NCBI GenBank assembly: GCA_037349315.1
Contig: JBAIAC010000010.1
Span: forward strand, 29,056,001-29,120,000
DNA: 64,000 nucleotides
Direction of reading: 5' to 3'
Origin: Chelydra serpentina
Taxonomy: Eukaryota > Chordata > Testudines > Chelydridae
Shown: positions 36,307-47,105 of the stretch, piece by piece
How the letters are laid out: each line of letters begins with the position of its first letter
Numbering within the stretch: position 1 is the stretch's first letter
Program-made: the position numbers and the translations under genes
Notes under the pieces: model-generated
Told to the model about the DNA's origin: nothing
Seen by the model: only the letters and a program-made list of their open reading frames with translations
Databases searched by the model: none

Positions 36307-36459
36307 CTGTAGTTTTTGTTCATCCTCCTCTCTGTGCAGTCCTGACAGACGGTGCTCTGTCTCGTTCAGCCAGTTCAATAGACGGTCCTGTTCTCTCTTA
36401 TATTGTGAAAACACAGGGGAGAGCTCCACCACCTGCCTCCTTTGAAAAGACTTCAGTTC
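36307..36459 (-). CDS. UTRN: Utrophin exon (dystrophin exon 40-equivalent), repeat 14/15
   Basis: 153 bp, exactly the length of dystrophin exon 40, phase 0 both ends. Acceptor TTATAG|GAA, donor CAG|GTAAAT. ELKSFQRRQVVELSPVFSQY aligns with dystrophin DLRSQRRKKALEISHQWYQY, and LLNWLNETEHRL with LLKCLDDIEKKL. Together with the next exon it gives 110 residues, one spectrin repeat, flanked by phase 0 introns so that it can be gained or lost without a frame change. It is absent from human utrophin as I recall that sequence. Intact here. Confidence 0.92.
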
Positions 36460-36855
36460 CTATAACAAAATAGGCATGGGGGATATGCAGTGTGAGAAAA
36501 ATAAATTGGGGGGTGGATTTACTTATCTTAAATTGAGCTCAGATTCTGTTTAGTGGGATGTGGGGATTAACTAATTACAACAAGTTCTGATTGGCTCAGG
36601 GGACAGATTTAAAAATTCAGAAAATGAAACTCAAAAAAAAAAAAAAAAACTATAACTTTGGAGAATATTTTTGAATTTGGGATCTCTGAGGTTGTCAGTC
36701 AGTCATTTTTTCTGTATGTACGCTAAATGTCCTGAAGGCGTTCATCCCCTAAACCATGCTATTAAGTAGTCACAATCATATTTCAAATAAGCTTCCAGAA
36801 GTCCACCAGGTATACTGCACCAGAAGTCAGTCATGTTAAAACTCTGAAGTCACAC
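36460..36855. other. Intron between exon 39- and 40-equivalents
   Basis: 396 bp. An A run lies at about 36633-36649. Nothing else. Confidence 0.6.
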
Positions 36856-36993
36856 CTTTACATTGTTGTGCCTTGTCTGCAGAAGCAACAGCTGCAAGCG
36901 GATCTTCTCCCTCTTATTGTCCTCCATGGGCCGCTGTAACAGTTGCTCTCCACTCTGTAAAACCTCCTCAATCTGGGCTCTTTCTTCATCCAT
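36856..36993 (-). CDS. UTRN: Utrophin exon (dystrophin exon 39-equivalent)
   Basis: 138 bp, the same as dystrophin exon 39, phase 0 both ends. Acceptor TTTTAG|ATG, donor AAG|GTGTGA. The peptide [19 protein letters not shown] corresponds to human [19 protein letters not shown], then [18 protein letters not shown] to human [18 protein letters not shown]. It forms the last part of repeat 14. The methionine at its start is internal, not an initiation site. Confidence 0.96.
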
Positions 36994-37481
36994 CTAAAAT
37001 TATAGAAGCCTATAGTCATTTACAGAAAGCCAATGTTGGAGTATTCAAAATGGATTTAATGACTGCCTGGATGCTAACAAAATTAACACTTCAGTACTGT
37101 TAAGCATCCCACTGTCACCCAAAATAAATTGGATCTGAGAAATTCCAATTCTCCACAAGCATCAAAGACTAAAGGACATATAAAGCCATCATTAAAATAG
37201 ATTGAGACGGGATGGGGAGTTCTCACTGCACCAGCCAAAGAGCAGGGTGAGCTAAGGAGAGAGCACAACTTATCTGGGCTAGGGAGAGGAGGAGAAGCTA
37301 TTCTGCCCCAGCCGCTCTACTTTACTGACGATTTAAAGTGGTTTTCAGTAAAATTGTGATATTACATATTCATTGAGATATCAACATTTCCTTTTCACAG
37401 AGATCAGTTAAAATACACTGCTGAATTAAAGAAACAAAGACAAGGTGATCAAGCTGTTTAATTCATCCATTCCTCACAAAC
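36994..37481. other. Intron between exon 38- and 39-equivalents
   Basis: 488 bp, nothing recognised. Confidence 0.6.
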
Positions 37482-37643
37482 CTTTTCATCTTCATCACTT
37501 GATTCCATGTGCTTTTCCACAACTTTTAACATGTTTTGTAAATCACTCTCAAATTTGTCGAGGTCTGGAGAAGCCACTTCAGGTTCCTGGGGTTCTGGCT
37601 CAACAGGAAATGCATAAGGCAAGGGTTCCTGACCAACATGTAT
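37482..37643 (-). CDS. UTRN: Utrophin exon (dystrophin exon 38-equivalent)
   Basis: 162 bp, phase 0 both ends; human utrophin has about 159 here and dystrophin 123. Acceptor CTACAG|ATA. The donor AAG|GTTTGT is weak but is the only one keeping phase with the next exon. After a conserved GQEPL the peptide has a Pro/Glu-rich stretch (PVEPEPQEPEV) unlike human, then returns to NMLKVVEKHMESSDEDEK, near-identical to human. This is the most diverged part of the rod in the window. Confidence 0.93.
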
Positions 37644-38697
37644 CTGTAGCACAAAAGCAAAACAAAAACCACACAAATTAAGGACTCAATCCTACAAACC
37701 CTGAAGTAACTCATGTAAATGTGACAACAAGTACTCCTGTTCTTCTTTCTGTGTAAGTAGTTATAAATACACATGCCTGTCTGCAGGATCAGGCCATAAA
37801 ACCGTTTATTGAACTATTTATTTTCAGAAAAGAAAGCTAACCCCCTTCCTGGCCAAACAAACATTATTACTCGCCCCAGGATTCAAAAATCCTGAATGAG
37901 GTTTCCCCAAATCATGAGATTTTAAAAATAAATAATTTGGAGTGTTTTCCATTTGCTTTCTGGTATTTGAGACTTTAAGGTTCATAATTTCAAGCTTTTT
38001 TTCCACAACCAAAAGGGCAAGAAGCTTAGCTTTCATTAAAAAGAAAAGTGAGATTCTCATTATACACATGACCATGACAGAAAAACACCAAAATATCATG
38101 GGACTTGTAATGAAAAGAGTTGCCTCACAACAATAACTAGAGATAACTAGGTAGAATGCTGGTACATGCCAGAGAGTTTCTGCCAACGAATTTCAGCCTG
38201 CAGACCTCTGGCTAGCCTAGTCCTGTGGCCTCTCTCTAACAGAGACTGACAATCATGCCAAGATATGGATTTACTGTATGGTCTACATAAATGACTACTG
38301 GATAATAGGTTGGTGCCACTCAGGGTGACCAGATAGAAAGTGTGAAAAATCGGGACGGCTGTAGGAGGTAATAGGTGCTTAAATAAGAAAACGCCCCCAA
38401 TATCATGACTGTCCCTATAAAATTGTGACATCTACTCACCCTAGTGCCACTACACCCTTTCACCTATGATCCAATTTAGGATTCATACCCTGCTGATTGC
38501 TAGGTGTGACTGGCTACTTACTGAATCCATTAATTTTCGCATATAGTGATTTACATAGATAAAAAGTATCTTTGTATATTAAAATGAAGTTATCCCTACA
38601 AAGCTATTAGTAGTAGTATACCCACACGCACACACATTATTCAAATGTTTTTAGAATATAAATTAACTTCCTGGTTTTGTGACTCTTTCTTGCTCAC
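37644..38697. other. Intron between exon 37- and 38-equivalents
   Basis: 1.05 kb; holds one hAT-type MITE (38321-38443) and a short (CA) run near 38625. Otherwise unremarkable. Confidence 0.6.
38321..38443. mobile_element. hAT-type MITE, 123 bp
   Basis: Ends CAGGGTGACCAGATA and an inverted CTCACCCTA, with a perfect 8-bp duplication GTGCCACT on both sides (38313-38320 and 38444-38451). No coding sequence. Confidence 0.85.
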
Positions 38698-38868
38698 CTT
38701 AGCACTTTTGATGTGCTGTGATACCTTCTCAAAGTTCCGGTTCAGTTCAGACAGCTTCGGTTCTACAAGTTCACGGCATGACACGCCACGACTGTTCATT
38801 AAGATAACGGCTTGGTCCCGCACGTTATCCACTCGGAGACTCACACCATCCAATTCTGATGTCAAACG
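38698..38868 (-). CDS. UTRN: Utrophin exon (dystrophin exon 37-equivalent)
   Basis: 171 bp, the same as dystrophin exon 37, phase 0 both ends. Acceptor CTCAG|CGT, donor AAG|GTGAGC. The peptide begins [20 protein letters not shown] and ends with [20 protein letters not shown], matching human utrophin closely. It completes repeat 13. Confidence 0.96.
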
Positions 38869-39001
38869 CTGAGAAGCAAAAGCAGCAGAAAGTTACTGCA
38901 GTGCATAGACAAATCAACCAAAAAAGCTAGCTCAATCTCACGTAGAACCAAAAAGTGCTATTATTTTATAACTCCCTGCTTTAAAAGATTAAGTTTGCAA
39001 C

Positions 39002-39130
39002 CTTCACTGTTTCTTCCTTTTTGCTCACTGGCTTTTTCTCAGTCTCATCCAGCAGGGCTTCAGCTTGATAGAGCCAAGTACTTATGTGGGCAACATTCTC
39101 ATCAAAGATTTCCAGCTGGCTCTGATGATT
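39002..39130 (-). CDS. UTRN: Utrophin exon (dystrophin exon 36-equivalent)
   Basis: 129 bp, the same as dystrophin exon 36, phase 0 both ends. Acceptor TCTAG|AAT. Donor AAG|GTTGCA, a weak site with neither A at +4 nor G at +5. The peptide [20 protein letters not shown] is nearly identical to human utrophin, followed by [14 protein letters not shown]. First helix of repeat 13. Only 133 bp of intron separate it from the next exon. Confidence 0.95.
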
Positions 39131-39183
39131 CTAGAAAGGGAAGCAAAAAATATATCCAAGTAAGAAACACAAATATTTTTATG

Positions 39184-39299
39184 GTTTCAGTGTAGTAGCC
39201 ATGTTAGTCTGTGTCAGCAAAAAGAAAACAAGAAAAATACCTGTGGCACCTTAGAGACTAACAAATTTATTTCAGCATAAGCTTTCGTGGGTTCAGAAC
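39184..39299 (-). repeat. Penelope-like 3' tail, minus orientation
   Basis: Reads in reverse as the tail seen at 18690-18770: TAGAGACTAACAAATTTATT and CATAAGCTTTCGTGGGTT. It begins at GTTTCAGTGTAGTAGCC. A plus-oriented counterpart is at 42096-42275. Confidence 0.65.
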
Positions 39300-39423
39300 G
39301 AAATATAAAAATGCTACACATACTTTAGGAAGAAAAACATTGAACATTTTATAACACTTTTCATCTTCAATCAACTTTATAAACATTAACAATGACTCTA
39401 CACTCTGATGATGTAGGTAAGAG

Positions 39424-39748
39424 GAAGTTACTCACCTTGTGCAGTAACGATGGTTCTTCGAGATGTGTGTCCCTATTGGTGCACCACTGTAGGTGTCTGT
39501 GTGCCTCTGCGCCTCTAATGGGAGATTTTTGGTAGCAGTGTACCGCTGAATCCGCGCATGTTCCCTCCCTCCCTCGGAGTCTGCCTCGAGGCTATTTAGC
39601 ACTGCACAGGCGAACCCCCTCAGTTCCTTCTCTACCGCAGAACTCTATAGAGAACTCTGAAGTAGAGGGGAGGAGGGCGGGTTGTGGAGCACCCATAAGG
39701 ACACACATCTTGAAGAACCATAGTTATTGCACAAGGTGAGTAACTTCC
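39424..39748. repeat. Hairpin-forming terminal module of DIRS relic C
   Basis: Left arm 39424-39490 (GAAGTTACTCACCTTGTGCA...) and right arm 39682-39748 are near-perfect inverted repeats of about 67 bp, with a 190-bp spacer. The transcript could fold into a long stem. A diverged copy of the same module is at 15735-15990, each time at the 3' side of DIRS-like coding remains. Confidence 0.7.
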
Positions 39749-41950
39749 TCCTCTTTGAGGAGTGTCCCTATGGGTGCTCCACTGTAGGTGACTCCCGAGC
39801 AGTACCCACCACTAGAGGCTGGGACTTCAGAGTGGACTCTTTTACTACAGAGAGCACTGTGGAGTCGAAGATGGTGTCAGCAGCCAAATCTTCAGTGATC
39901 GCATACTGTTCTGTGAAAGTATGGACAGAGGCCCAAGTTGTTGCTCTACAGATTGCTGAGATAGGGGTATCCCTACGGAATGTGACTGAGGTAGAAACTG
40001 ACCTCGTGGAGTGTGTATGGACTCTGGACGGAAGCAAGTTGCGTCCTTGATAAGTGATTAATGCAACTAGAGACCCATTTGAGCTGATATCACAGAGCTT
40101 TTGGATCTTTCTGTGGACAAAAGGAAGAGTTTAGGGGATTTCCTGAAGTCCTTAGTCCTGTCCAAGTAGAATGCTAATGTCCTTCTAATATCTAGCATAT
40201 GCACAATTATCTCCAGTTGTCACAATATGGTTTTGGGAAAAAACAAAGACATGGATCTGTTGATTCATATGGAAAGTGCAGAGAAAGTAGGGAGAAACTT
40301 GGGATACGGCCTTAGAGTTACTTTGTCTTTATTAAAAAAAAGGCCATGAATGATGGATGTGCCATTAGGGCCGCTATTTCTCCTATGTGCCTAGCTGAGG
40401 TGATGGCAATTAGAAATGTTGTCTTCATGGACAGGTGGAAGAGAGAACAAGTTGCCCTGGACTCGGAGGGAGGTCTAGTCAAAGCCCTCAGAACTAGGTT
40501 AAAGTCCTAGGCTAGAGTGGGTGGTGTCACATGCGGGAAGAGATTCCCAATACCCTTAAAGAATCTATGCATTAGTGGGTGAGCAAACACCAAGTGGGAA
40601 GCCGATTTCACTGTGAGATGAACCTTAAGGGAGCTGAGTGAGAGTTTAAAATGTAGTGCAAAATCAGAGGGAGGAGAGATGAGGTTGGGTCTGTGTGTTT
40701 GGAATGACAAACTTCGAGTCATTTCCATTTTGTAGATAAGTATGTCGAGTGGTCAACTTTTGGTTGTGTTGCAACACATCTTTCAGCTTGTCAGAGCATT
40801 CTGCCTCCAGGCCTTGGAACTAAGAAGGAGCCAAGCCTGGAGGTGGAGGACCGGTGGGTTGGGGTGAAGGATCAGCCCATTGTTTTGAGAGAGCGGGTGA
40901 GGGATGGGCTGAAGAAAAACAGGAGGGCATATTGCCATCTGTGTCAGGTAAGGAAGCCAGACTTGTCATGGTCAAGAGGGGCAATCAGAATAACTCTCGC
41001 TTTATCTCATTGAATTTTCAACAGAATCTTGGATAGAGTAGGAAACTGGGAAAAGACATACAAGTGGGCCCTGGCCCGTGGGAAGATGAGGGCAACTGCC
41101 AGTGAATGTTTCCCCAGGCTGGCCCTGGAGCAGAAATAAGGACCTTTCTTGTTCCGTTAAGTAACAAAAGAGATCCATAGTTAGGGTTCCCCAAAGGGCA
41201 GATATATCTTGAAGCACCTCTGAATTCAGTACACACTCATTGTCATGAGAAAATTGCAACTGAGACTGTCTTCTATTATGTTCTCTATCCCTGGTAGATA
41301 GCTAGCTGAGATGAGCACATTGTGATGGGTGCATCAATTCCAAAGTTTGAGTGCTGTCTTGTAGAGGGAGGGAGATCTGGCAGTTTTTGATGAAAGGCAG
41401 AAAGTGTGCACAGGTACGCTTGACAGGTCTTAGACCCAAAAGAGTGATATGGAAGGTCATTTCTGTGGAGGGCCATTTGTCTTGAATCTTGTGGTTGTGT
41501 AGGTGATCTCCTCAGTCTATTAGGGAGACATGTCCCAGGGTGGTGAATGTGGGTAGCGAGGGGAATGCTCTCGCCTGTACTGCATCAAGGTTGGTGCTGA
41601 TAAAGTCCAGTCACAGCAGAGGGCCCCTTATCAGTGCTGTGCTTCAGAGCTGCTGGTGCCAAGATGGCCGCTCTAGAGAGCCCCTCTGGCTGGTCAGTTG
41701 CTCAGAGCAGCTCTTTTTATGTGCCTTTCCAGGCTCTCTCTCTCTCTCTCTCCCCTCTTCTCCTCTTCACGACTCAACCCCTTTTGAAGTGAAGGCTCCG
41801 GGGATGATCCAGGGTCAGCACCCACCGGAGTCCCCTGCAGGCTGAAGTGTTTTCTCCATAGGGAAACTTTAGCTCCCAAAAGGCTTGCAGACTAATCTGA
41901 GAAGGTCACAGATGAGTATGATCGTAATGAGGACAAAAAGGAATGAGGAA
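39749..41950 (-). mobile_element. DIRS-like retrotransposon relic C
   Basis: The minus strand carries the frame at 40728-40507 with SLSSLKVHLTVKSASH and PLMHRFFKGIGNL, which I recognise as the N-terminal part of a DIRS tyrosine recombinase. Further broken frames continue to about 41480. The terminal module lies just left, so element order is coding then hairpin, as in relic B. A CT-rich run lies near 41735-41755. Stops and frameshifts throughout; the reverse transcriptase is not convincingly visible. Confidence 0.55.
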
Positions 41951-42095
41951 AGGTACTTGAAAGTACCAAAACTAGTTCTGGTGGTGGGGGGGTTTTCAGG
42001 GAGAGGGGTGAGGCGGGGGTTGCTTTGTTCTTTTGGTTTATTTTATTCTATTCCATAAAATCAACTATCCCCAACTAATGACTAAACCATTACAG

Positions 42096-42275
42096 GATAC
42101 ATAATTTCTTATCTGTCTACTGTATGTTTCATTCCATGCATCCGATGAAGTGGGTTCTAACCCATGAAAGCTTATGCTGAAATAAATTTGTTAGTTTCTA
42201 AGGTGTTACAAGTTTTTCTTTCTTATTTTCGTTTTGCTGACACAACTAACACGGCTACTACACTGAAACCTATAA
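42096..42275 (+). repeat. Penelope-like 3' tail, plus orientation
   Basis: Contains ATCCGATGAAGTGGGTTCTA, GAAAGCTTATGCTGAAATAA and CACGGCTACTACACTGAAAC. With the inverted tail at 39184-39299 it brackets DIRS relic C. Confidence 0.7.
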
Positions 42276-43202
42276 TTTCTTATAAGTGTCACAATAGAGA
42301 TGGGTCTTGAGGTGACATTTTGATGAGAAGAGTGTAGTGACCTTCCATCCAGATTAATTCAGGGGAGAGCACTGCATGTATAAGGAGGGGTGTAGAGGAC
42401 TGTATGGAGACAGTTATGGGATAAGCTGACAAATGGGTAGACAAGACTGGCATCACTGGTGGACCAGAAGAGGAAGGGAGATGTCACAATAAAGGACTAG
42501 AGAGGACAAGTAGGGCAGAGCAGAGCTATGGTAGACCATGAAAGTAAAGATAAGAAGTTAGAACTTAAGTGGTGAAATAGAGGATGCCATCACAGGGTTT
42601 TAAAAGGGAAGTAATGAGTGCAGTAAGCAAATATGATGGTGGCAAGGTGCATTTTGAATGGATTGGAGTGGAGTAGCATGTGTGACAGGGTCACTATCAA
42701 GAAAGAAGATGCAGTAAGTCAGACTTGTCCAAGATGATGACTTGGACAAGAAATCTACCAATGCAGCCAGAAAGAAAAGCCTAAATGTTGAAATAAAAAT
42801 ATATCACTGTTTTTATTCGCTGTGACTAAGCATCACTTCCAATGCAGTGAGTTAAAAATGACAACTTGTCTGTCTCAGGAATTTATGTAGCTTCATCACT
42901 GTAGCAAGTAGGCACTAGCAATGTGCATTCCATTCCCAAAGACCATGTGGGGGCCAACGTCTGTCGGCTAATCTGAAACACATACCACCTCAAAAGAATT
43001 TCCCAGTTTCCTCATTTCAGATATCTTCATAACTTCGCGCTCTCTGTCTGCACAGCAAGTGGGCTGCCAAAAATCTATCCCCCACTTCCTTTAAGACAAT
43101 GGGCAGAGTGGAAGCTTTACTGTCAAAGTAGAAAGAGGACTCTAAACTGGGAGGGGGGGGGGGAAGAACCACACAAAATATTTTGTTCACAAAACAATTT
43201 AC
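42276..43202. other. Intronic stretch, possibly an old unclassified repeat
   Basis: The part at about 42280-42780 is G/A-rich with phrases typical of ancient dispersed repeats, but I cannot name a family. A G run near 43151-43162 lies just downstream of the next exon's donor (in transcript sense a C run). Confidence 0.35.
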
Positions 43203-43382
43203 CAACAAGGTGTTGCACCAGTCTTCAGTCCAGGTCCGAACTCGACTCCAGCCAGCATTAAGAACACAGAGCTTCTCCTCCAGGGAAGTCTCGCTGCCTT
43301 CCACCAAGGCCTGGAGCGCTGCACTGCTCTCTGTGATGGTATTCAGATCAGCTTTCCTTCTTTCCAGCTCTCTCAGTACATT
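43203..43382 (-). CDS. UTRN: Utrophin exon (dystrophin exon 35-equivalent)
   Basis: 180 bp, the same as dystrophin exon 35, phase 0 both ends. Acceptor TTTCAG|AAT, donor TTG|GTAAAT. The peptide includes [20 protein letters not shown] and [20 protein letters not shown], the latter unchanged from human utrophin. Last two helices of repeat 12. Confidence 0.96.
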
Positions 43383-44229
43383 CTGAAACAAGAGAAACAC
43401 TTAATAGCACACCATGACCTTTGGTGGATCACAAAAGCAAGGAGACAGTTAGTATGTTGTTGTTTTTTAAATGGCTTATTGCTTTTCATCTAAGAAAGGG
43501 TGAGCATTCTCGATGTAACTAATGTCATTTTTTTCCACTACGTGCATTCATTCAAAAAAATCTTGAATATTATGTAACTATTTTTGAAGCAAGTATTACC
43601 TAAGCAGATAGTTCATTTACAGTGCACACTACCAACCAATACAATACAAAGACAAGTGTGATTTTAAGAAGAGTCCTTTCACACTATAAAGCATCACAAA
43701 GAGTGAGATTTTCAAACACACTCAGTATTGGCCTAACTCTGCTTCTACTGAAATGTTTTACCATTAATTTTCGTGGGAGGAGAGTTAGAGCAATGCAAAT
43801 GCTTCTGAAAACCTCGAACAACTTATGCAAAATCCCATGATCATTTTTCATATTTTGTTATATTACTGCAATGCTTCTATAGCTATATGTGCATATATAC
43901 AGACAGAACAATTTCAATTAGGTGTTTATGTTTTCCTTAAATTTAAAAGTCTGTGTGTCACCTTGTTTTTCATCATGGCATGTGTTTAAATATATTATAG
44001 AGTGCTCAAGAGTTTTATTAGCCAGGGATGAAGGGAGTTACCATACAATCATCTTTGGGCTCTCTCATACTTATAAGATAGATTTCAATAATACAGTTGA
44101 TTACCTGAAAATAAATAAATGGATTCTGTGCGAGAAACCAAATATATAGTTCAAACTCTCATCACGTAGGGTCACTGATCACTAATGTACTCAAATCTAG
44201 TTATTTACAAAGCTCCCTGATTTATATAA
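43383..44229. other. Unremarkable intronic stretch
   Basis: AT-rich, no recognised element. Confidence 0.5.
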
Positions 44230-45535
44230 TTATAGAATAATAGAAATTTAGGACACCTCGAGAAGTGACCAAGTCCAGCTCCCTGCACTGAGGCAGGACC
44301 AACTAAACCTAGACCATCCCTGACAAGTGTTGTCCAACCTATTCTTAAGAACCTCTAATGATGGGAATTCCACAACCTCCCTTGCAAGCCTAATCCAGAA
44401 CTTAACTACTCTTATAGTTAGAAAGTTTTTCCTAATATTGAACCTAAATCTCCCTTGCTGCAGATTAAGCCCATTGCTTCTTCTCCTGCCTTCTGTGGAC
44501 ATGAAGAACAACTGATCGCTGTTCTCTTTGTAACAGCCTTTACAATATTTGGAAACCGATATCAGGTTTTTTCTCCCCCCCCCCCCCCCCCCCTGCATGC
44601 CCCATCTTCTTTTCTCAAGACTAAACACATCCAGTTTTTCAACTTTTCCTCATAGGTCAGATTTTCTAAACCTTCCCTCATTTTTTTTTTGTTCTCTGGA
44701 TTCTCTTCGACTTGTCCACATCTTTCCTAAAATGTGGGGCCCAGAACTTGACTCAGTACTCCAGTGCCAAGTAGAGTGGGAATTACCTCCCACATCTTAC
44801 ATACAACACTCCTGTTAATACATCCCAGAATGATATTAGCCGTTTTCGCAAATGCACCACATTTTTGGCTCATAGTCTATATGTGATCTATATACACGCA
44901 GATCCTTTTCAGCAGTACTACTCCCTAGCAAGCTATAGCATATAGTATATTTGTGCATTTTATTTTTCCTTCCAAAGTACTTGGCACTCATCCTTATGAA
45001 ATTTCATCTTGTTGGTTTCAGACCAATTCTCCAATTTGTCAAGAACATTTTGAATGCTAATCATGTCCTCCAAAGTGCTTGAAACCCATTCCAGTTGGTG
45101 TCATCTGCAAGTTTTATAAGATACTCTCCATTCCATTACCAAGTCACTAATGAAAATATTAAACAGTACGGAACCTCAGAGTGACCATTGTATGATCCCA
45201 CTAGATACACTCTCCCAGTTTGACAGTGAACCACTGATAATTACTCTGACTATCGTCTTTTAGTCAGTTGTGCACCCACCTTATAGTAATTTCATCTGGA
45301 ACATATTTCCCTAGTTTACTTATGAGAATGTCACATGGGACAGTGTCAAAAGCCATACTAAAAATCAAGAGATCTCACATCTACTGCTCCTCCTTCCCCT
45401 CCCCCCACCCACCCCCTTCCACTAGACCAGTAAACTATCAAAGAAGGAAATTAGGTTGGTTTGGCATGATTTGTCTTGACAAACACATGCTGGCTATTTC
45501 TTATAACCCTATTATCCTCAAGGGGCTTACAAATT
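44230..45535 (-). mobile_element. CR1 LINE, partial, minus strand
   Basis: Starting at the left with the reversed 3' tail (GAAATTTAGGACACCTCGAG), the minus strand reads back through NGLNLQQGRFRFNIRKNFLT and an earlier region up to GGTTTGGCATGATTTGTCTT. A run of 19 C (44575-44593) lies inside. Several frameshifts. Same sense as utrophin. Confidence 0.8.
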
Positions 45536-45607
45536 GAGTGTACCAGTATCTTTTCATATACATATTTTATAACTTTATATAAAATATATAAATAAAATAT
45601 TATTGCA

Positions 45608-45608
<1 letters not shown>

Positions 45609-45648
<40 letters not shown>
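45609..45648. repeat. (CA)n microsatellite
   Basis: About 20 uninterrupted CA units, directly beyond the 5' side of the minus-strand CR1 and an AT-rich run. Confidence 0.95.
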
Positions 45649-45653
<5 letters not shown>

Positions 45654-46474
45654 GTACTTTGAGCCACTCAGCCTTTCTTCAGTCCATTAGGTGAATAATT
45701 ATTGATTAACCACAATGTTCTCTAACTACAGCAACCAATAATGAATGACAAATAACCAATTAAGTTAGAAAAATGTGTTGAGTTAATGGAAAACCTGACT
45801 GCTGAATGACTATTGCATCAGATACAACATGACTGTATTCTTGCCAATGCAATATTGCAGTTGTGAACAAAGCAGGGAACCTCAAATAAATTTCCATGCA
45901 TCAGTGTGATGCTATAAATCCTTTAATTTAGAATAAATTGAGCGTGTCAGAAATTTTTTCCCCTTTGTGGAAAATTTCAATTTATCATTAAAAACCAAAA
46001 CCCAAAAGGTTTTTGTAAAATTCTTCAGTTTTTCCAACAAAAAGTCAAAATTTTCCACAAAAAGCAGACAAAAAACCCTTTCCATCGAAAACCCAATATT
46101 CCATCTAAAACAGTTTTGATGGAAAATTCTGAACAGACCTGCTGCTATGATAGTAATATTAGTGTATGCACTGATTAGCACCATATTTATTAAGGTGTAA
46201 GAACTATGTAGGAGACATTATAAGATAATTTACCATTATTAAACAGCTAATTCTAACATCTTTAATATTGTAATGGCTTTTATATAGAATAAAAAAGCTC
46301 ACAGTTTAAGACATTTGTGATACCACAGATCTGATTCCACAATGGTCAACTCCAGTAAGAACTAAGCATCTCACAGACTTGGGAACAAATGGGGAAGACT
46401 CCAAATTCTTAGTTATTCCCAGATGCATTAACACTGTAGTGACTCTAATAAAAATAGTAATTAATCTAGGAATT
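45649..46474. other. Unremarkable intronic stretch
   Basis: AT-rich. A local inverted relation of AAATTTTCCA-type words near 45950-46130 was noted but no family recognised. Confidence 0.4.
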
Positions 46475-46482
46475 ATAATTAT

Positions 46483-46910
46483 GGCTGTCAATCGCAGTTA
46501 ACTCAAGCAATTCACTCAAATCAAATTAACTTGATTTAAAAAATTAATCGGAGTTTAAATCACAATGTTAAACAACTACAAACATTTTTGGATGTTTTTC
46601 TATATTTTCAATATTCAATATTCTATATTTTCAAATATATTGATTTTAATTACAATACAGAATACAAAGTTTACAGTGCTCACTTTATATTATTTTTTAT
46701 TACAAATATTTGCACTATAAAAAAGATAAAAGAATTAGTATGAGGTGAATTGAAAAATATAAGTGAATCAATATATTTGAAAATGTAGAAAACATCAACA
46801 AATATTAAAATAAATGGTATTCTATTAACAGTGCGATTAAAACTGCAATTGTGATTTTTTTTTAATCTCCCAATTAATCGTGATTAATTTTTTTTTAATT
46901 GTTTGACAGT
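46483..46910. mobile_element. Palindromic hAT-type MITE, 428 bp
   Basis: Ends GGCTGTCAATCGCAGTTAAC and TTGTTTGACAGT are inverted; internal words such as AAATATATTGATT and AATCAATATATTT repeat in opposite orientation, so much of it can fold on itself. Flanks ATAATTAT (46475-46482) and GCAATTAT (46911-46918) agree at 6 of 8 positions. Confidence 0.65.
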
Positions 46911-46934
46911 GCAATTATAATATAGCTTGCTTAC

Positions 46935-47105
46935 TTTAGCCCAGCCAATTTCTGTATCCAGATCAGCAAGCGAACTCTCTGAAGTGGACTTCTGTACTAA
47001 TTCAGTCTCTGTAAGGGCTAGCCACTCTGACAAAGAGGCAGTTTCTTTCTTCATTTTGCATGCCAGCTGCAATGCACGTTCCAGGTCTTGTTTCCCTTCA
47101 GTCAC
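46935..47105 (-). CDS. UTRN: Utrophin exon (dystrophin exon 34-equivalent)
   Basis: 171 bp, the same as dystrophin exon 34, phase 0 both ends. Acceptor CTGCAG|GTG, donor AAA|GTAAGC. The peptide [20 protein letters not shown] is close to human utrophin, then [20 protein letters not shown]. First helix of repeat 12. The MITE at 46483-46910 sits only 24 bp downstream of the donor end. Confidence 0.96.
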
